NCBI RefSeq assembly: GCF_029360705.1
Contig: NZ_JARKMX010000001.1
Location: 1,111,919 to 1,175,918 of the forward strand
Source: Paraflavitalea pollutisoli
GTDB taxonomy: Bacteria; Bacteroidota; Bacteroidia; Chitinophagales; Chitinophagaceae
DNA length: 64,000 nt
Direction: 5' to 3'
This document shows, one piece after another, positions 53,298 to 62,812 of the stretch. The position numbers and the translations under genes were made by a program. The notes below the pieces were generated by a model that had not been told where the DNA came from, did no database searches, and saw nothing but the letters and a program-made list of their open reading frames with translations. Within the stretch, counting starts at the first letter, position 1. The number at the start of each line of letters is the position of its first letter.

Positions 53298-55115
53298 ATG
53301 ATGCGTTACACCTGGCTACTGCTTTTGTCCGTCACCTTGTCCGCCCAAGCCCAAACAAGATTTAAAGCCCAACTAACCACGTCCCAGGCCAAATTGCGAA
53401 CCCAACCCCAACAGCCCTTCACCACGGCCAAGCAACTCACCTTCTTTAAAACCTGGAACTGGCTCAAATACTACCACCCCGACTTCGCCACCGGCCAACG
53501 CCAGGCCGATTCCGTCTTCCTGGAGTACCAGCCGCAGATCACCCAGGCTAAGACCAGCAAACAACTCAACCAGACTCTGCAACAACTGGTCAACACACTC
53601 GGCAAGCCCACCACGCCCGCAACGACAACAGCTACCACACTACCCCTCCTCACCGATAACCTCGATACCGTCTGGGTATACCGCGATGCCAACCTGTCGC
53701 CCGCCCTACGCAAACAGCTGCAGCAGGTATACGACCACCGCTACCAGGGCGACGACCACCACTACCTGCCCGCCCGCAATTTCGACACCGAAATACCCAA
53801 CGAGCCCATTTATCAATTTGCCGACAGTCTCAACCTGCCAATAGCACACCGCATGCTGGCCCTCGCCAAATTGCAAGGCACCCTCGACTACCTCTTCCCC
53901 CACAAATACCTGATGGATCAACCAGCGCAAAAGATCATCACGCAATACATCCCCCAGATGATCGCCTGTACTTCGCGAGAACAATATGAGACCATCCTGC
54001 TCAAGATCGGCGCAGCTTTCAACGACTCCCATACCTGGGACTTTTACAACCAAATGAAGCATCGCCGGAAGATATTCCGCAGTCAATACCTGCTGCCCTT
54101 CGATTATACCCTGATCAACGGGCAGCTGTACGTGACCGAACTCATAGCCACCGATCAATGTCGGCAAGCCGGCATCACCCCAGGCGATCTCATTACCACA
54201 GTCGACGGTATTAACCTGTCTGCAAGAATAGATACCCTGGCCACCATGCTCTCAGCGTCCAACCGTGCACACCTCGAATACCGGCTCGGACAATACAACA
54301 ATTACCTGCTGCTGCCTACCAACAAACCAGTGATCCAGCTTACAGTCAACAATAACGGCGTTACCAAACAGATCAGCTTGCCACTGGTACAAAGCAAGGA
54401 CACCGGCGCTATCCGCCAACTCAACCAATACTTTACCAGGCGCGCCAGACCCAGTGCACAAGGCACCGGCCTCGTATACCCCGATAGCAGTATGGTCTAC
54501 TTCAATATTCATGAAACCTTTCGCTTGATAGAGCCCATACCCGACGAAAAGATCACGGCACACCTGGATTCACTCTTCACACGCGCTGAAAAAGCAAAAG
54601 GTATCATCTTCGATATGCGCGACTATCCCGATTGGGGAGGGTTCGTACACCAGGTATACCGCTACTTCGGTAAAGACAGTGCCCGCTATGGCCGGTATTA
54701 CACGGTCAACAAAGAGAACGTAGGTACCTACACATATTTGGATGATAACAATACTTACTTCGTACCCGGCATCGTACCGGAAGGTCACAGCTACAAAGGA
54801 CAGGTCGTGATCATCGTCAATCCCTATACCCGCAGTATGAGCGAATGGCATACCATGGTGCTGCAAAAACTGTTTCCCAACAGCATCACCATCGGTGAGC
54901 AAAGCTCCGGCGGCGATGGCGATAGAAAACTCATCAACCTGCCCGGCAACTACGAGTTTCCCTTCACCGGCAACGCAATCTTTTATCCCGACGGCACCGT
55001 CGCCCAGCGAAAAGGCGTTCGCATCGACCAGCCACTACAACGCAACATCGCCGATATACTGGCCGGCCGCGATACCTTCCTGCAAAAAGCCATCAGGTTG
55101 ATAAAGGGACAGTAA
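53298..55115 (+). CDS. S41-family (C-terminal processing-type) peptidase, exported
   Basis: 605 residues from MMRYTWLLLLSVTLSAQAQ, a signal peptide; the frame is open from 53256, but the earlier residues add nothing. A PDZ-like segment (CRQAGITPGDLITTVDGI) precedes the S41 fold: GIIFDMRDYPDWGG, VVIIVNPYTRSMSEWHTMV (candidate nucleophile Ser in RSMSEW) and GEQSSGGDGDRKLINLPG near the C-terminus. Such Bacteroidetes S41 proteins act in the periplasm on unfolded proteins or peptides. Same direction as, and close to, the TIMP-like gene. Confidence 0.9.
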   Translation: MMRYTWLLLLSVTLSAQAQTRFKAQLTTSQAKLRTQPQQPFTTAKQLTFFKTWNWLKYYHPDFATGQRQADSVFLEYQPQITQAKTSKQLNQTLQQLVNTLGKPTTPATTTATTLPLLTDNLDTVWVYRDANLSPALRKQLQQVYDHRYQGDDHHYLPARNFDTEIPNEPIYQFADSLNLPIAHRMLALAKLQGTLDYLFPHKYLMDQPAQKIITQYIPQMIACTSREQYETILLKIGAAFNDSHTWDFYNQMKHRRKIFRSQYLLPFDYTLINGQLYVTELIATDQCRQAGITPGDLITTVDGINLSARIDTLATMLSASNRAHLEYRLGQYNNYLLLPTNKPVIQLTVNNNGVTKQISLPLVQSKDTGAIRQLNQYFTRRARPSAQGTGLVYPDSSMVYFNIHETFRLIEPIPDEKITAHLDSLFTRAEKAKGIIFDMRDYPDWGGFVHQVYRYFGKDSARYGRYYTVNKENVGTYTYLDDNNTYFVPGIVPEGHSYKGQVVIIVNPYTRSMSEWHTMVLQKLFPNSITIGEQSSGGDGDRKLINLPGNYEFPFTGNAIFYPDGTVAQRKGVRIDQPLQRNIADILAGRDTFLQKAIRLIKGQ

Positions 55116-55223
55116 CACCATTTCGTAAATCAAAACGCTATCATGCTGACCGGCTAAAGAGAAGCTGATCCCGTTTTTGTAGCAAGGGAAAGCATGATGA
55201 TGTCTGCCGCATAACCCTAAGCA

Positions 55224-55338
55224 ACCCTAATTTTGTGACAAGGGAATAGTTATTTGCCCTAATTTTGTAACATATAATGTCAAGTTTTACCCTAATTTTA
55301 TTACAAAAAATGTCAAATATTACCCTAATTTTGTGACA
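55224..55338 (+). repeat. Four 17-bp direct repeats, 32-33-bp period, over the start of the ATPase gene
   Basis: ACCCTAATTTTGTGACA at 55224-55240 and 55322-55338, GCCCTAATTTTGTAACA at 55256-55272 and ACCCTAATTTTATTACA at 55289-55305. The two right-hand spacers also resemble each other (AATGTCAAG and AATGTCAAA). The last repeat ends on the A of the ATG at 55338. Each unit except the third contains TAATTTTG, which matches the Bacteroidetes -7 box. An autoregulatory operator array is the simplest reading. Confidence 0.85.
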
Positions 55339-56693
55339 TGTTCGAGCGGGCAATCATATCCGAGCTAAGAAAGTGGCGTACCAAAGATTCGCGTAAGCCG
55401 CTCATTATCAGAGGTGCCAGGCAAGTTGGGAAGACAACCGTTGTCCGTCAGTTTTCTCGGGAGTTTAGCAACTTTATATACCTGAACCTGGAACTGCCCG
55501 TTGATAGAAAGCCATTTGAAGTATTTTCCGATTTCAATACACTGCTACAAACGTTATTCTTTCTAAAGAACAAATCGCTTGAAGACAGGGCAGAAACCCT
55601 GGTTTTCATTGATGAGATCCAGGAAGTGCCGGAAGCGCTTCAGCAGCTTCGCTATTTTTATGAAGACGCTCCTGATATACCGGTCATAGCAGCAGGCTCC
55701 ATGTTGGAAAGCCTGTTTGATCCTCAGATCAGTTTCCCCGTAGGTCGGGTTGAATACCTGGTAATTCAGCCCGCTTCATTTCCCGAATTTCTCGGCGCAA
55801 TGGGAGAAACTGCAGCCCTTCAGCAATTACACTCAATACCAATTGCAGCATTCACACATGACACACTGCTGAAGTTATTCAGGACTTACTGTCTCATAGG
55901 TGGGATGCCCGAAATTGTTGCACACTATGCTGCAAACAATGACCTGGCATCACTTACACCCATTTATGAATCCTTGCTCGTCTCCTACCTGGACGACGTT
56001 GAGAAATATGCAACTGGTCTCAACCAGATTGATTATATCCGGCATGTGATCCGTGCAAGTTTTGCTGAAGCAGGTAAGCGGATCAAGTTCCAAAACTTCG
56101 GCAAATCGTCGTATAAGTCAAGGGAAATGGGGGAGGCGTTAAGAACGCTCGAAAAAGCATTATTGATTCACCTCATTTATCCACAAACGAGTCCTGTACT
56201 CCCACTGCTACCCGATGTCAGCAAGTCGCCACGTCTTCATGTATTGGATACCGGCATGCTTAATTATTTTGTGGGGCTGCAGCAAGCAATTATTGGAACT
56301 GCCGATTTAGATAATATATACCAGGGCACGGTAATAGAACATATTGTTGGACAGGAATTATTAGCCCGACAATACAGTGCGTTACATGGACTTGCGTTTT
56401 GGGTAAGGGAAAAAACAACAGCGACAGCTGAGGTTGATTACTTGTTTCGCTTTGAAGAGAAACTAATACCCATTGAAGTAAAAGCTGGCTCTACAGGAAC
56501 ATTGCGTTCCTTGTCTATGTTTATGGATTTGGCGCCTCACAATATGGCGGTACGTTTATATGCAGGGCAATTACTCACCTCCACGATAACAACACCGGCC
56601 GGGAAAACTGTCCACTTACTCAACTTGCCGTATTACCTCGTTTCTCAAATTGAGAAATATTTAGCGTGGTTTGAAACCCAAATTGAAGGCTAA
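55338..56693 (+). CDS. DUF4143-type AAA ATPase
   Basis: 451 residues. N-terminal P-loop ATPase: Walker A GARQVGKT (26-33), Walker B TLVFIDEIQE near 91-100. The C-terminal part has the DUF4143 signature: PRLHVLDTGMLNYFVGL, then EVDYLFRFEEKLIPIEVKAG, a restriction-endonuclease-like EVDY...EVK pattern. These proteins are widespread in Bacteroidetes and archaea, often mobile and of unknown role. The ATG is overlapped by the fourth copy of a 33-bp repeat array, suggesting self-control. No partner gene is adjacent. Confidence 0.92.
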   Translation: MFERAIISELRKWRTKDSRKPLIIRGARQVGKTTVVRQFSREFSNFIYLNLELPVDRKPFEVFSDFNTLLQTLFFLKNKSLEDRAETLVFIDEIQEVPEALQQLRYFYEDAPDIPVIAAGSMLESLFDPQISFPVGRVEYLVIQPASFPEFLGAMGETAALQQLHSIPIAAFTHDTLLKLFRTYCLIGGMPEIVAHYAANNDLASLTPIYESLLVSYLDDVEKYATGLNQIDYIRHVIRASFAEAGKRIKFQNFGKSSYKSREMGEALRTLEKALLIHLIYPQTSPVLPLLPDVSKSPRLHVLDTGMLNYFVGLQQAIIGTADLDNIYQGTVIEHIVGQELLARQYSALHGLAFWVREKTTATAEVDYLFRFEEKLIPIEVKAGSTGTLRSLSMFMDLAPHNMAVRLYAGQLLTSTITTPAGKTVHLLNLPYYLVSQIEKYLAWFETQIEG

Positions 56694-56705
56694 GATTTCC
56701 CCCCT

Positions 56706-56742
56706 AAAACAACAATGGCCCACCCTACGGTGAGCCATTGTT
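56706..56742. terminator. Shared hairpin between convergent genes
   Basis: AACAATGGC-CACC and GGTG-GCCATTGTT pair with one mismatch around a short loop. On the minus strand it is followed by GTTTTAG, so it fits best as terminator of the aminopeptidase gene. It may also slow transcripts from the ATPase gene. Confidence 0.65.
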
Positions 56743-56772
56743 AAAGTCAGGACTGCGTCCTACTTCACTATC

Positions 56773-59277
56773 TTAGAAACCGGCTTTGGCATCGCCCAGT
56801 TTACCCTTCAGGTAATCGACCTGCTCTTGCAGCGCCGTTTTGTCCGAAGCAACCGCTTTCGCAGCTTCTTTCTTCGTCAACAAGCCTTTCAGCCAGCCAT
56901 TCACCACCGGCTCCAGGCCAAAGTTCTTGGTCTGCTCGCGGAAATCAACCACCACATCAACACCTTGCTTCACATAAGCAGTGTTGTTCACCTTGCTGAT
57001 GAAGTCGACGAAGGAAGGCAGCAGGTTGAATTTAGCTTGCGACAAAGGCATTTCACCAACAGCCTTCACCAGTTGTGGGAAGCTGCTCTCATCACCACTC
57101 TTGATCATGATCTTCATCACAGCACCCACCAGGTTGCCCTTCGCAGGCTGGCCCGCAATCTTTTTCGCTTCCGCAAAAGCAGCCACACTGTCCACTTTCA
57201 GCAACGCTTCCAGCGCATTACCAGCCACGGAATAAGAAGAGTCGCCCACGCTTTTCTGGAACAAGGCTTTGTAGGTATCGCCCTCGTAGCTACCCAGCGC
57301 CATAATAGCTGTGGCACGCACCGTCGATTTGGGGTCGCTCTTTGCGATCTCGGCAATCAGGGGTTCGAAGTCTTTTTTATTACCCTGGTTCTTCAGGTTC
57401 AGGCGGTTGAGGGCCAATCCACGAAGACCATAATATTTGTCTTGCAAAGCATCTTTCAGCAGGGCAATCGCACGGGGATCGGTTTGGTTCTGAGCCGCAA
57501 ACTCGATCGCCTCCCGGCGGTCCATGTACAGGCCGGCATATTTGTACTGGTGTACATAATTGCTCAGCGTCTTGTTGTCTTTCTTCTCGGCCAACAGTAC
57601 TTTGTCACCATCCACATTCACGAGATCGGGTTTGCTGGTGTAAGTAAAAGTGAACGTATCCACCTTGCTGTCCATCCATACCTTGTTGCGCACTTTGTTG
57701 GCACCGTTGTAGATATCGATCGCGATCGGCAGTTGATACGCCTTGTCGCCGGCTTGTGTTTGCTTAATGATCACATGTACTTTCCTGGCTTCTTCATCAT
57801 ATACATAGTCGATCGCCAGTTTGGGATGACCAGCACCATAATACCACTGGTTCCAGAACCAGTTCATATCCTTACCAGTCACTTCTTCAAAAGCCAGGCG
57901 CAGCTGATGTGCTTCGGCAGCTTTGAATTTGTTGGTAGTCAGGTACAGGTTCAAGGCTTTGAAGAAAGCGCTGTCGCCAACATAGTTGCGCAGCATGTGC
58001 AGGATACGGCCACCCTTGTTGTAGCTCACCGCATCAAACATCGCTTCTTTGTCGGGATAGTGAAAACGCACAAGGTCTTTCTTCTCACTACCGCTTTGCA
58101 GGTATCCGCTCATATCGCTGTAGTTCTGCGCATCGCCGGCATCCTTACCATATTTGTATTCGTCCCACAGGGTTTCGCTATAGTTGGCGAAAGATTCGTT
58201 GAGGGTCAGGTTGCTCCAGCTTTCTGCAGTTACATAGTCACCAAACCAGTGGTGAAACAGTTCGTGCGCAATCGTGCTTTCCCAGCCATTGCCATCTACC
58301 AGTTCGCGGGCATCTTGCTGAGCGCTCTCCTGGTGAAGGGTTGCCGTCGTGTTTTCCATGGCACCACTCACATAGTCGCGACCAACGATCTGCGCATACT
58401 TGGCCCAGGGATAGTCGACACCGGTGATCTTCGAGAAGAAGGTCATCATTTCAGGTGTATGACCAAAGATCTTCTTCGCTACGGGAGCATATTCTTTCTC
58501 TACATAATAAGTAACATCTTTTCCTTTCCAGGTATCCTTGATCACGGAATAATCACCTACGCCCATGAAGAAGAGGTAGGGTGCGTGTGGCAGGTCCATA
58601 TTCCAGGTATCGGTACGGGTACCATCGGTATTTTTCTTTTGCGATACCAGTTTACCATTAGACAGGGTCACATATTTGTCGGGCACTGTCATGATGGTTT
58701 CCTGGGTAGTCTTTTGATTGGGCTTGTCGATCGTGGGCACCCATACCGAAGTAGCTTCCGTTTCACCTTGTGTCCAGATCTGCGTCGGCTTGTCTTTTTC
58801 TTCGCCCTTGGGGTTCACAAAATACAAACCTTTGGCGTCGGTGATGGCAGCACTGCCTTGTACTTCCAGCTCGTTGGGCTTGGCAGTATATTCGATATAG
58901 ACTGTGTACTTCTCACCACCCTTGTACGATTTGTCGAGGTGGATGTTGAGTACCCAACCATTGTAGTCATATTTCAGTGGCGTGGAACTAGCGCCTTTTA
59001 CGATGGCCACTTTCTTGATCTCCATTCCCTTGGCATCGAGTGCCAGTGAATCGGTCGCATAAAAGTGTGGTTTCAGCGTTATCCAAACCTTGCCATTCAA
59101 ATAAGCATTGGCATAATCGAACCGGGCATCCACTTTTGTGTGAACCAGGTCATTGATCATCGGAGCACTTTCCCGGTACTGCTTTTTCCAGGTAGTGTCC
59201 TGCGCTGCTTCCTGCGGTTGGGCCCAAAGGGTTTGAAAGCTCACAAAACCCAGCAATCCAAATAATAGCTTCTTCAT
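56773..59277 (-). CDS. M1-family aminopeptidase, exported
   Basis: Zinc aminopeptidase of 834 residues with a signal peptide (LLFGLLGFVSFQTLWAQ). The substrate-binding motif GAMEN lies near 305. The zinc site is HELFH (338-342) with the third ligand Glu361 in NESFANYSE, giving the HExxH-18-E spacing of M1 enzymes. The catalytic Tyr is probably in YNKGGRILHML. The C-terminal third is a helical HEAT-like domain (DPKSTVRATAIMALGSYEGD). It is likely periplasmic or surface-linked and used for peptide nutrition. The opposite strand has a 740-codon open frame, which I regard as a codon-usage effect. Confidence 0.95.
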   Translation of the reverse strand: MKKLLFGLLGFVSFQTLWAQPQEAAQDTTWKKQYRESAPMINDLVHTKVDARFDYANAYLNGKVWITLKPHFYATDSLALDAKGMEIKKVAIVKGASSTPLKYDYNGWVLNIHLDKSYKGGEKYTVYIEYTAKPNELEVQGSAAITDAKGLYFVNPKGEEKDKPTQIWTQGETEATSVWVPTIDKPNQKTTQETIMTVPDKYVTLSNGKLVSQKKNTDGTRTDTWNMDLPHAPYLFFMGVGDYSVIKDTWKGKDVTYYVEKEYAPVAKKIFGHTPEMMTFFSKITGVDYPWAKYAQIVGRDYVSGAMENTTATLHQESAQQDARELVDGNGWESTIAHELFHHWFGDYVTAESWSNLTLNESFANYSETLWDEYKYGKDAGDAQNYSDMSGYLQSGSEKKDLVRFHYPDKEAMFDAVSYNKGGRILHMLRNYVGDSAFFKALNLYLTTNKFKAAEAHQLRLAFEEVTGKDMNWFWNQWYYGAGHPKLAIDYVYDEEARKVHVIIKQTQAGDKAYQLPIAIDIYNGANKVRNKVWMDSKVDTFTFTYTSKPDLVNVDGDKVLLAEKKDNKTLSNYVHQYKYAGLYMDRREAIEFAAQNQTDPRAIALLKDALQDKYYGLRGLALNRLNLKNQGNKKDFEPLIAEIAKSDPKSTVRATAIMALGSYEGDTYKALFQKSVGDSSYSVAGNALEALLKVDSVAAFAEAKKIAGQPAKGNLVGAVMKIMIKSGDESSFPQLVKAVGEMPLSQAKFNLLPSFVDFISKVNNTAYVKQGVDVVVDFREQTKNFGLEPVVNGWLKGLLTKKEAAKAVASDKTALQEQVDYLKGKLGDAKAGF

Positions 59278-59399
59278 GAATTAAATTTAGGAGGCGTAAA
59301 GATAAGTTTGGTCGCCGTTAATATCCGTAAAAAAAGGTATAAGTGGCTGTTGACAACCATCAAATAAGTAGTTTTGTCTTAATTAAGTAATCTTACTGC

Positions 59400-61100
59400 A
59401 TGAAGCGTATCGCTTTTGTTATAGGTCTGTTAACGTTCACCGGCGCTGCCATACAGGCGCAGCAGGCATATTATATGTTTATACTGGCCGACAACCAGCA
59501 ACCATTTTATGTTCGCCTGGGCGAAAAAACATACCCTTCGTCGGGGATAGGCCACCTCGTTATTCCCCGGCTCAAAGATTCTTCCTACAGCCTGGCCGTT
59601 GGTTTTCCCAGGAAGGCCTACCCGGAACAGATCTTTGTAGTGACCCCCAATGGAAAGGACCTCGATTACCAGCTCCGCCACAACGCACAGGATGGATGGA
59701 ACCTCGTTAACGGGCAAACGGCACAGACCATCAAGGCAAGGCAGGAGGAAGTAGTAAAAACCAATACCGGTTTGGGCGAAAAGAAGACCGGCGGATTTGC
59801 GGTGCTCATGTCGGGCATCGTCAACGATTCGACCGTCATGTACAAAACCGTCGCCAAAGTAAATACACCACCGGCGGCCGCGGTTGCTGCGGCACCCACC
59901 CCCGAGCAAACCATTGCTGCTCCGGCCACGGTAACGCCGGTTACGGCCACGCAAACCGATGGAGGCAACGCCACCGCCGTTGTCACTACGCCGCCGGCAA
60001 CACCCGTCACCATGGCCACTACCGGCGATTCGGTCAAAGCAGCAGCTCCCGATAGCGCCGCCACGGCCTCCGCGGTACCGCGTTCCGTGATCCTCGATGT
60101 GCAGGAGTGGTGGAATGAAAAGGGCAAAGGCTATATATATTATGATAGTACACTGATCGGGGTCGATACCATCTCCATCCTGGTAGAATATGGACCGCCT
60201 AAGATGATCAATCCCAACCAGGCAGTGGATGGACCGGCCAAACCGGATTCCACGCAGCTGGCCCGGAAAGAAGATTCGGCCACGCAGCAGCCCGTAGTAG
60301 CCGCTACCGATTCAACACGCAAGCAAGCGGAGGCTACGCTGGCAGCGGGTAATACCGAAAAGATCGCACCGCCGGTAGTGCCTGCGCCCGATACGGCGGC
60401 AACAGCGTCTGTATCAAAACCGGTGGAAGAAAAACAACAGACCGTTCCGGCAACCATCAGCAAGCCGGTAGAAGATAAACCAACGACCGCTCCGGCAACC
60501 ATTCCTCCCGCTACCGATTCCGTGAAGACGGCCGTGACGGTTACCCCGTCCCAGGCTACGTTCGATTCCGCAAAACTGGCCCAGGCCACAGCCGCCGGCA
60601 ATGCGAAAGTCGATAGTGTAAAAGCGATTACGGAACCTGTGAACAAACCGGTCGAAGTGGCCGCTGCGCCGACCGAAACGCCGAAGAAAGAGGCAGCCAA
60701 GGCAATAGAACCATCGACGACCAATACAGCAGCAGCCGACGCGGCTAAAAACGATTCGCTCAAGGCGGCATCGGAAACGAAAAAGCAGTTGCTGATGATG
60801 AACTCCGATTGTATCAACTTCGCCACCGAAAGCGATGTAGACAAACTGCGGGTGAAGATGCTCAATACCACCGATGTCGACGACCGCATTACGGCCGCGA
60901 AAAAGATCTTCAAGACCAAATGTTTCGTGACCCGGTATATCCGTGGCTTGTCGGAGCTTTTCCCCAATGAAGAAGCTCGGTTCAAATTCTTCGACGCGGC
61001 GTATCCCTATGTGTCTGACAGTGGTCGTTTCCGCACCCTGGTTGACCTGTTTACCGAAGATCTCTGGATCGCACGGTTCAAAGCGTTGGTCAGAATGTAA
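59400..61100 (+). CDS. Exported DUF4476-domain protein with Ala/Thr/Pro-rich linker
   Basis: 566 residues. Signal peptide (IAFVIGLLTFTGAAIQAQ); an N-terminal beta-rich domain (about 22-130); a very long low-complexity region (about 155-450) rich in Ala, Thr, Pro, Val and Lys; and a compact C-terminal domain (about 470-566: CINFATESDVDKLRVKML, then FFDAAYPYVSDSGRFRTLVD) of the DUF4476 type. The linker resembles spacers of cell-surface proteins. A TAGTTTTG box at 59369-59376 could be its -7 element, but the -33 element is poorly spaced. Function unknown. Confidence 0.88.
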   Translation: MKRIAFVIGLLTFTGAAIQAQQAYYMFILADNQQPFYVRLGEKTYPSSGIGHLVIPRLKDSSYSLAVGFPRKAYPEQIFVVTPNGKDLDYQLRHNAQDGWNLVNGQTAQTIKARQEEVVKTNTGLGEKKTGGFAVLMSGIVNDSTVMYKTVAKVNTPPAAAVAAAPTPEQTIAAPATVTPVTATQTDGGNATAVVTTPPATPVTMATTGDSVKAAAPDSAATASAVPRSVILDVQEWWNEKGKGYIYYDSTLIGVDTISILVEYGPPKMINPNQAVDGPAKPDSTQLARKEDSATQQPVVAATDSTRKQAEATLAAGNTEKIAPPVVPAPDTAATASVSKPVEEKQQTVPATISKPVEDKPTTAPATIPPATDSVKTAVTVTPSQATFDSAKLAQATAAGNAKVDSVKAITEPVNKPVEVAAAPTETPKKEAAKAIEPSTTNTAAADAAKNDSLKAASETKKQLLMMNSDCINFATESDVDKLRVKMLNTTDVDDRITAAKKIFKTKCFVTRYIRGLSELFPNEEARFKFFDAAYPYVSDSGRFRTLVDLFTEDLWIARFKALVRM

Positions 61101-61127
61101 TGTTTGTCTTATCTCATCTTATTATAC

Positions 61128-61159
61128 AGCGCCCGGCCATGCCGGGCGCTGCTGTTTTG
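61128..61159 (+). terminator. Terminator of the DUF4476 gene
   Basis: CAGCGCCCGGC and GCCGGGCGCTG form a perfect 11-bp stem with loop CAT, followed by CTGTTTT, 28 bases after the stop codon. Confidence 0.85.
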
Positions 61160-61273
61160 TAGGATGCCTGGTTGGCCGGTCAAATGAATGGGGCGGATCG
61201 CTCGTGTGGCTGGTCGGTGCCAGTCGCGGTGGAGGAGCTTCGGCGCTAGTACATTATGACTTATTTTCGCGCC

Positions 61274-62044
61274 ATGAACCGATATTTTCTTGAAGTGTGT
61301 TACAAGGGGGCCAATTATGCCGGATTCCAGGTGCAGGAGAACGCCGCGACGATACAACAGGCGGTCGAAAAAGTATTGTTTACCTACCTGCGCCAGCCCA
61401 TCACACTCACCGGTTCGTCGCGTACCGATACAGGGGTGCATGCCCGGCAAAACTTCTTCCACTTCGACATCGAGCGCGAAATACCCCCCAAGGCGGTGTA
61501 CAATTTCAATGCAATGCTGCCCGCAGATATTGCCATCAACAACCTCTATCCGGTGCCGGCCACCGCGCACTGCCGGTTCGATGCACTGGCCCGGGAATAT
61601 GAATACTTCATTTACCAGGAGAAATCGCCTTTCCTGGTAGATCGCGCCTACTTTTTTCCGTATAAGCTCGACCTCACCGCTATGCGGGAAGCAGCCGCGA
61701 TGATCCTGGAGTACCGGGATTTCACCAGTTTTTCCAAACGCAACTCGCAGGTGCGCACCATGAATTGCACGATCCACTACAGTGAGTGGGTAGAGCGGGA
61801 GGGAGGATTGGTGGTATACCGGGTAAAAGGCAATCGCTTTTTGCGGGGGATGGTACGCGGACTGGTGGGCACCATGCTGCAGGTAGGGCGGGGTAAACTG
61901 ACCCTGGAGGGATTCCAGGCAGTGATCGAGGCGAAGGATTGCACGGAGGCGGATTTCTCGGTGCCGGGACATGGGTTGTTTTTGTGCAAGGTGGAATACC
62001 CCGATGGATACTTCGATAAAAAAGTAGCGGGGCTAAATACTTAA
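61274..62044 (+). CDS. truA: tRNA pseudouridine synthase A
   Basis: Converts uridines 38-40 in the anticodon stem-loop of tRNAs to pseudouridine. 256 residues from MNRYFLEVCYKGANYAGFQV; an in-frame ATG at 61256 would add six residues and is less typical. The catalytic Asp52 is in SSRTDTGVHARQ, and the family blocks YEYFIYQEKSPF and FLRGMVRGLVGTMLQVG are present. Monocistronic, behind a terminator. No clear terminator follows. Confidence 0.96.
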   Translation: MNRYFLEVCYKGANYAGFQVQENAATIQQAVEKVLFTYLRQPITLTGSSRTDTGVHARQNFFHFDIEREIPPKAVYNFNAMLPADIAINNLYPVPATAHCRFDALAREYEYFIYQEKSPFLVDRAYFFPYKLDLTAMREAAAMILEYRDFTSFSKRNSQVRTMNCTIHYSEWVEREGGLVVYRVKGNRFLRGMVRGLVGTMLQVGRGKLTLEGFQAVIEAKDCTEADFSVPGHGLFLCKVEYPDGYFDKKVAGLNT

Positions 62045-62340
62045 CAGCCAGTAGCTTCGTTATAACTACGCGCGCCCTTCCTGGCGGATGTGGTGCTCAC
62101 AAAAACTGGTTCACAACACTTCTACGATTTCCCAACACTCATCTATAGAGGATCCGCCATATGGCAGGTCCGATCAACATGCGGCCCTGTCGGCAAACCG
62201 GCAGCGGAGGTGACCGTTTGCAGATTCCTGGAGGATGAACTGGCAACATAGCTGGCAAGTCACTGGGTGGGCAGGCGGGATTGGCTATGGCCGGTGACGA
62301 ACAAGGTGAGCCGCCGTCGGCTTTCGTTGCCTTACCTGTC
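62045..62340. other. Gene-free stretch after truA
   Basis: No supported gene. The minus strand stays open in one frame, but the encoded residues are basic, Pro/Cys-rich and unlike a folded protein. See the repeat that follows. Confidence 0.35.
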
Positions 62341-62755
62341 GAGTTATACAATTGTCGCTGTCCAGCAAAGCAATAAGCCTTCGGCCGTCTTCGTCTTTTT
62401 ACCGGGCGATCAATGTCGTACTCACACAGGCGAATAAACACACCTGCTGAATAATCGGGAGGCAAGTGCCCCCCCCAATCGATCAAATATGTCTGTTCAA
62501 ATCTTTTAACCAGGTGAGTTATAATTAGTGTCGGTGCCGACAACCGGGCAAACCTCTGTAGGCCGTCTTTGTCTTTTACCAGGTGATCTTGCTTCCTGTT
62601 GCACGCCAACAAGGCGAATAGTCCGCCGTTTTTGTAATCGGGGAGACCAGCTCCCATCCCATTGCTCAATTGCCCCGTCTGGGGCCTTTTTACCCGGCCT
62701 GGCATGAAGTAGTCGGCGTCCAATCGGGCGTCCGGAATCCCTCTTTTTCCCCATT
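62341..62755 (-). repeat. Degenerate tandem repeat, about 175-bp unit, two copies and part of a third
   Basis: GAGTTATA opens both 62341 and 62516. The copies then share GGCCGTCTTCGTCTTTTTACC versus GGCCGTCTTTGTCTTTTACC (one base inserted in copy 1), AGGCGAATA, TAATCGGG and TTTTAACC/TTTTTACCC at corresponding places. On the minus strand both code for similar peptides (LPDYKNGGLFALL and PPDYSAGVFIRLC; DHLVKDKDG and DRPVKRRRR), the second disturbed by the inserted base. This suggests a decayed gene for a repeat protein of about 58 residues per unit. Confidence 0.6.
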
Positions 62756-62812
62756 TCTGATCTAAACATATGATAATCAATATCTGGCCAGGCGCCAGCG
62801 GATTCCCTACGC

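Noticed and set aside
55224..55338. CRISPR array
   Set aside because: Repeats are only 17 bp, spacers 15-16 bp and partly similar to each other, and there are no cas genes nearby.
56827..59049. A 740-codon open frame on the + strand opposite the aminopeptidase gene
   Set aside because: The minus strand carries all M1 motifs with correct spacing; the antisense peptide is rich in His, Val and Leu without any fold signature. It is a codon-usage shadow.
62139..62780. A 213-residue minus-strand protein downstream of truA
   Set aside because: The frame crosses degenerate repeats with a frame-disturbing insertion and reads partly as Arg/Pro/Cys-rich nonsense; a decayed gene fits better.
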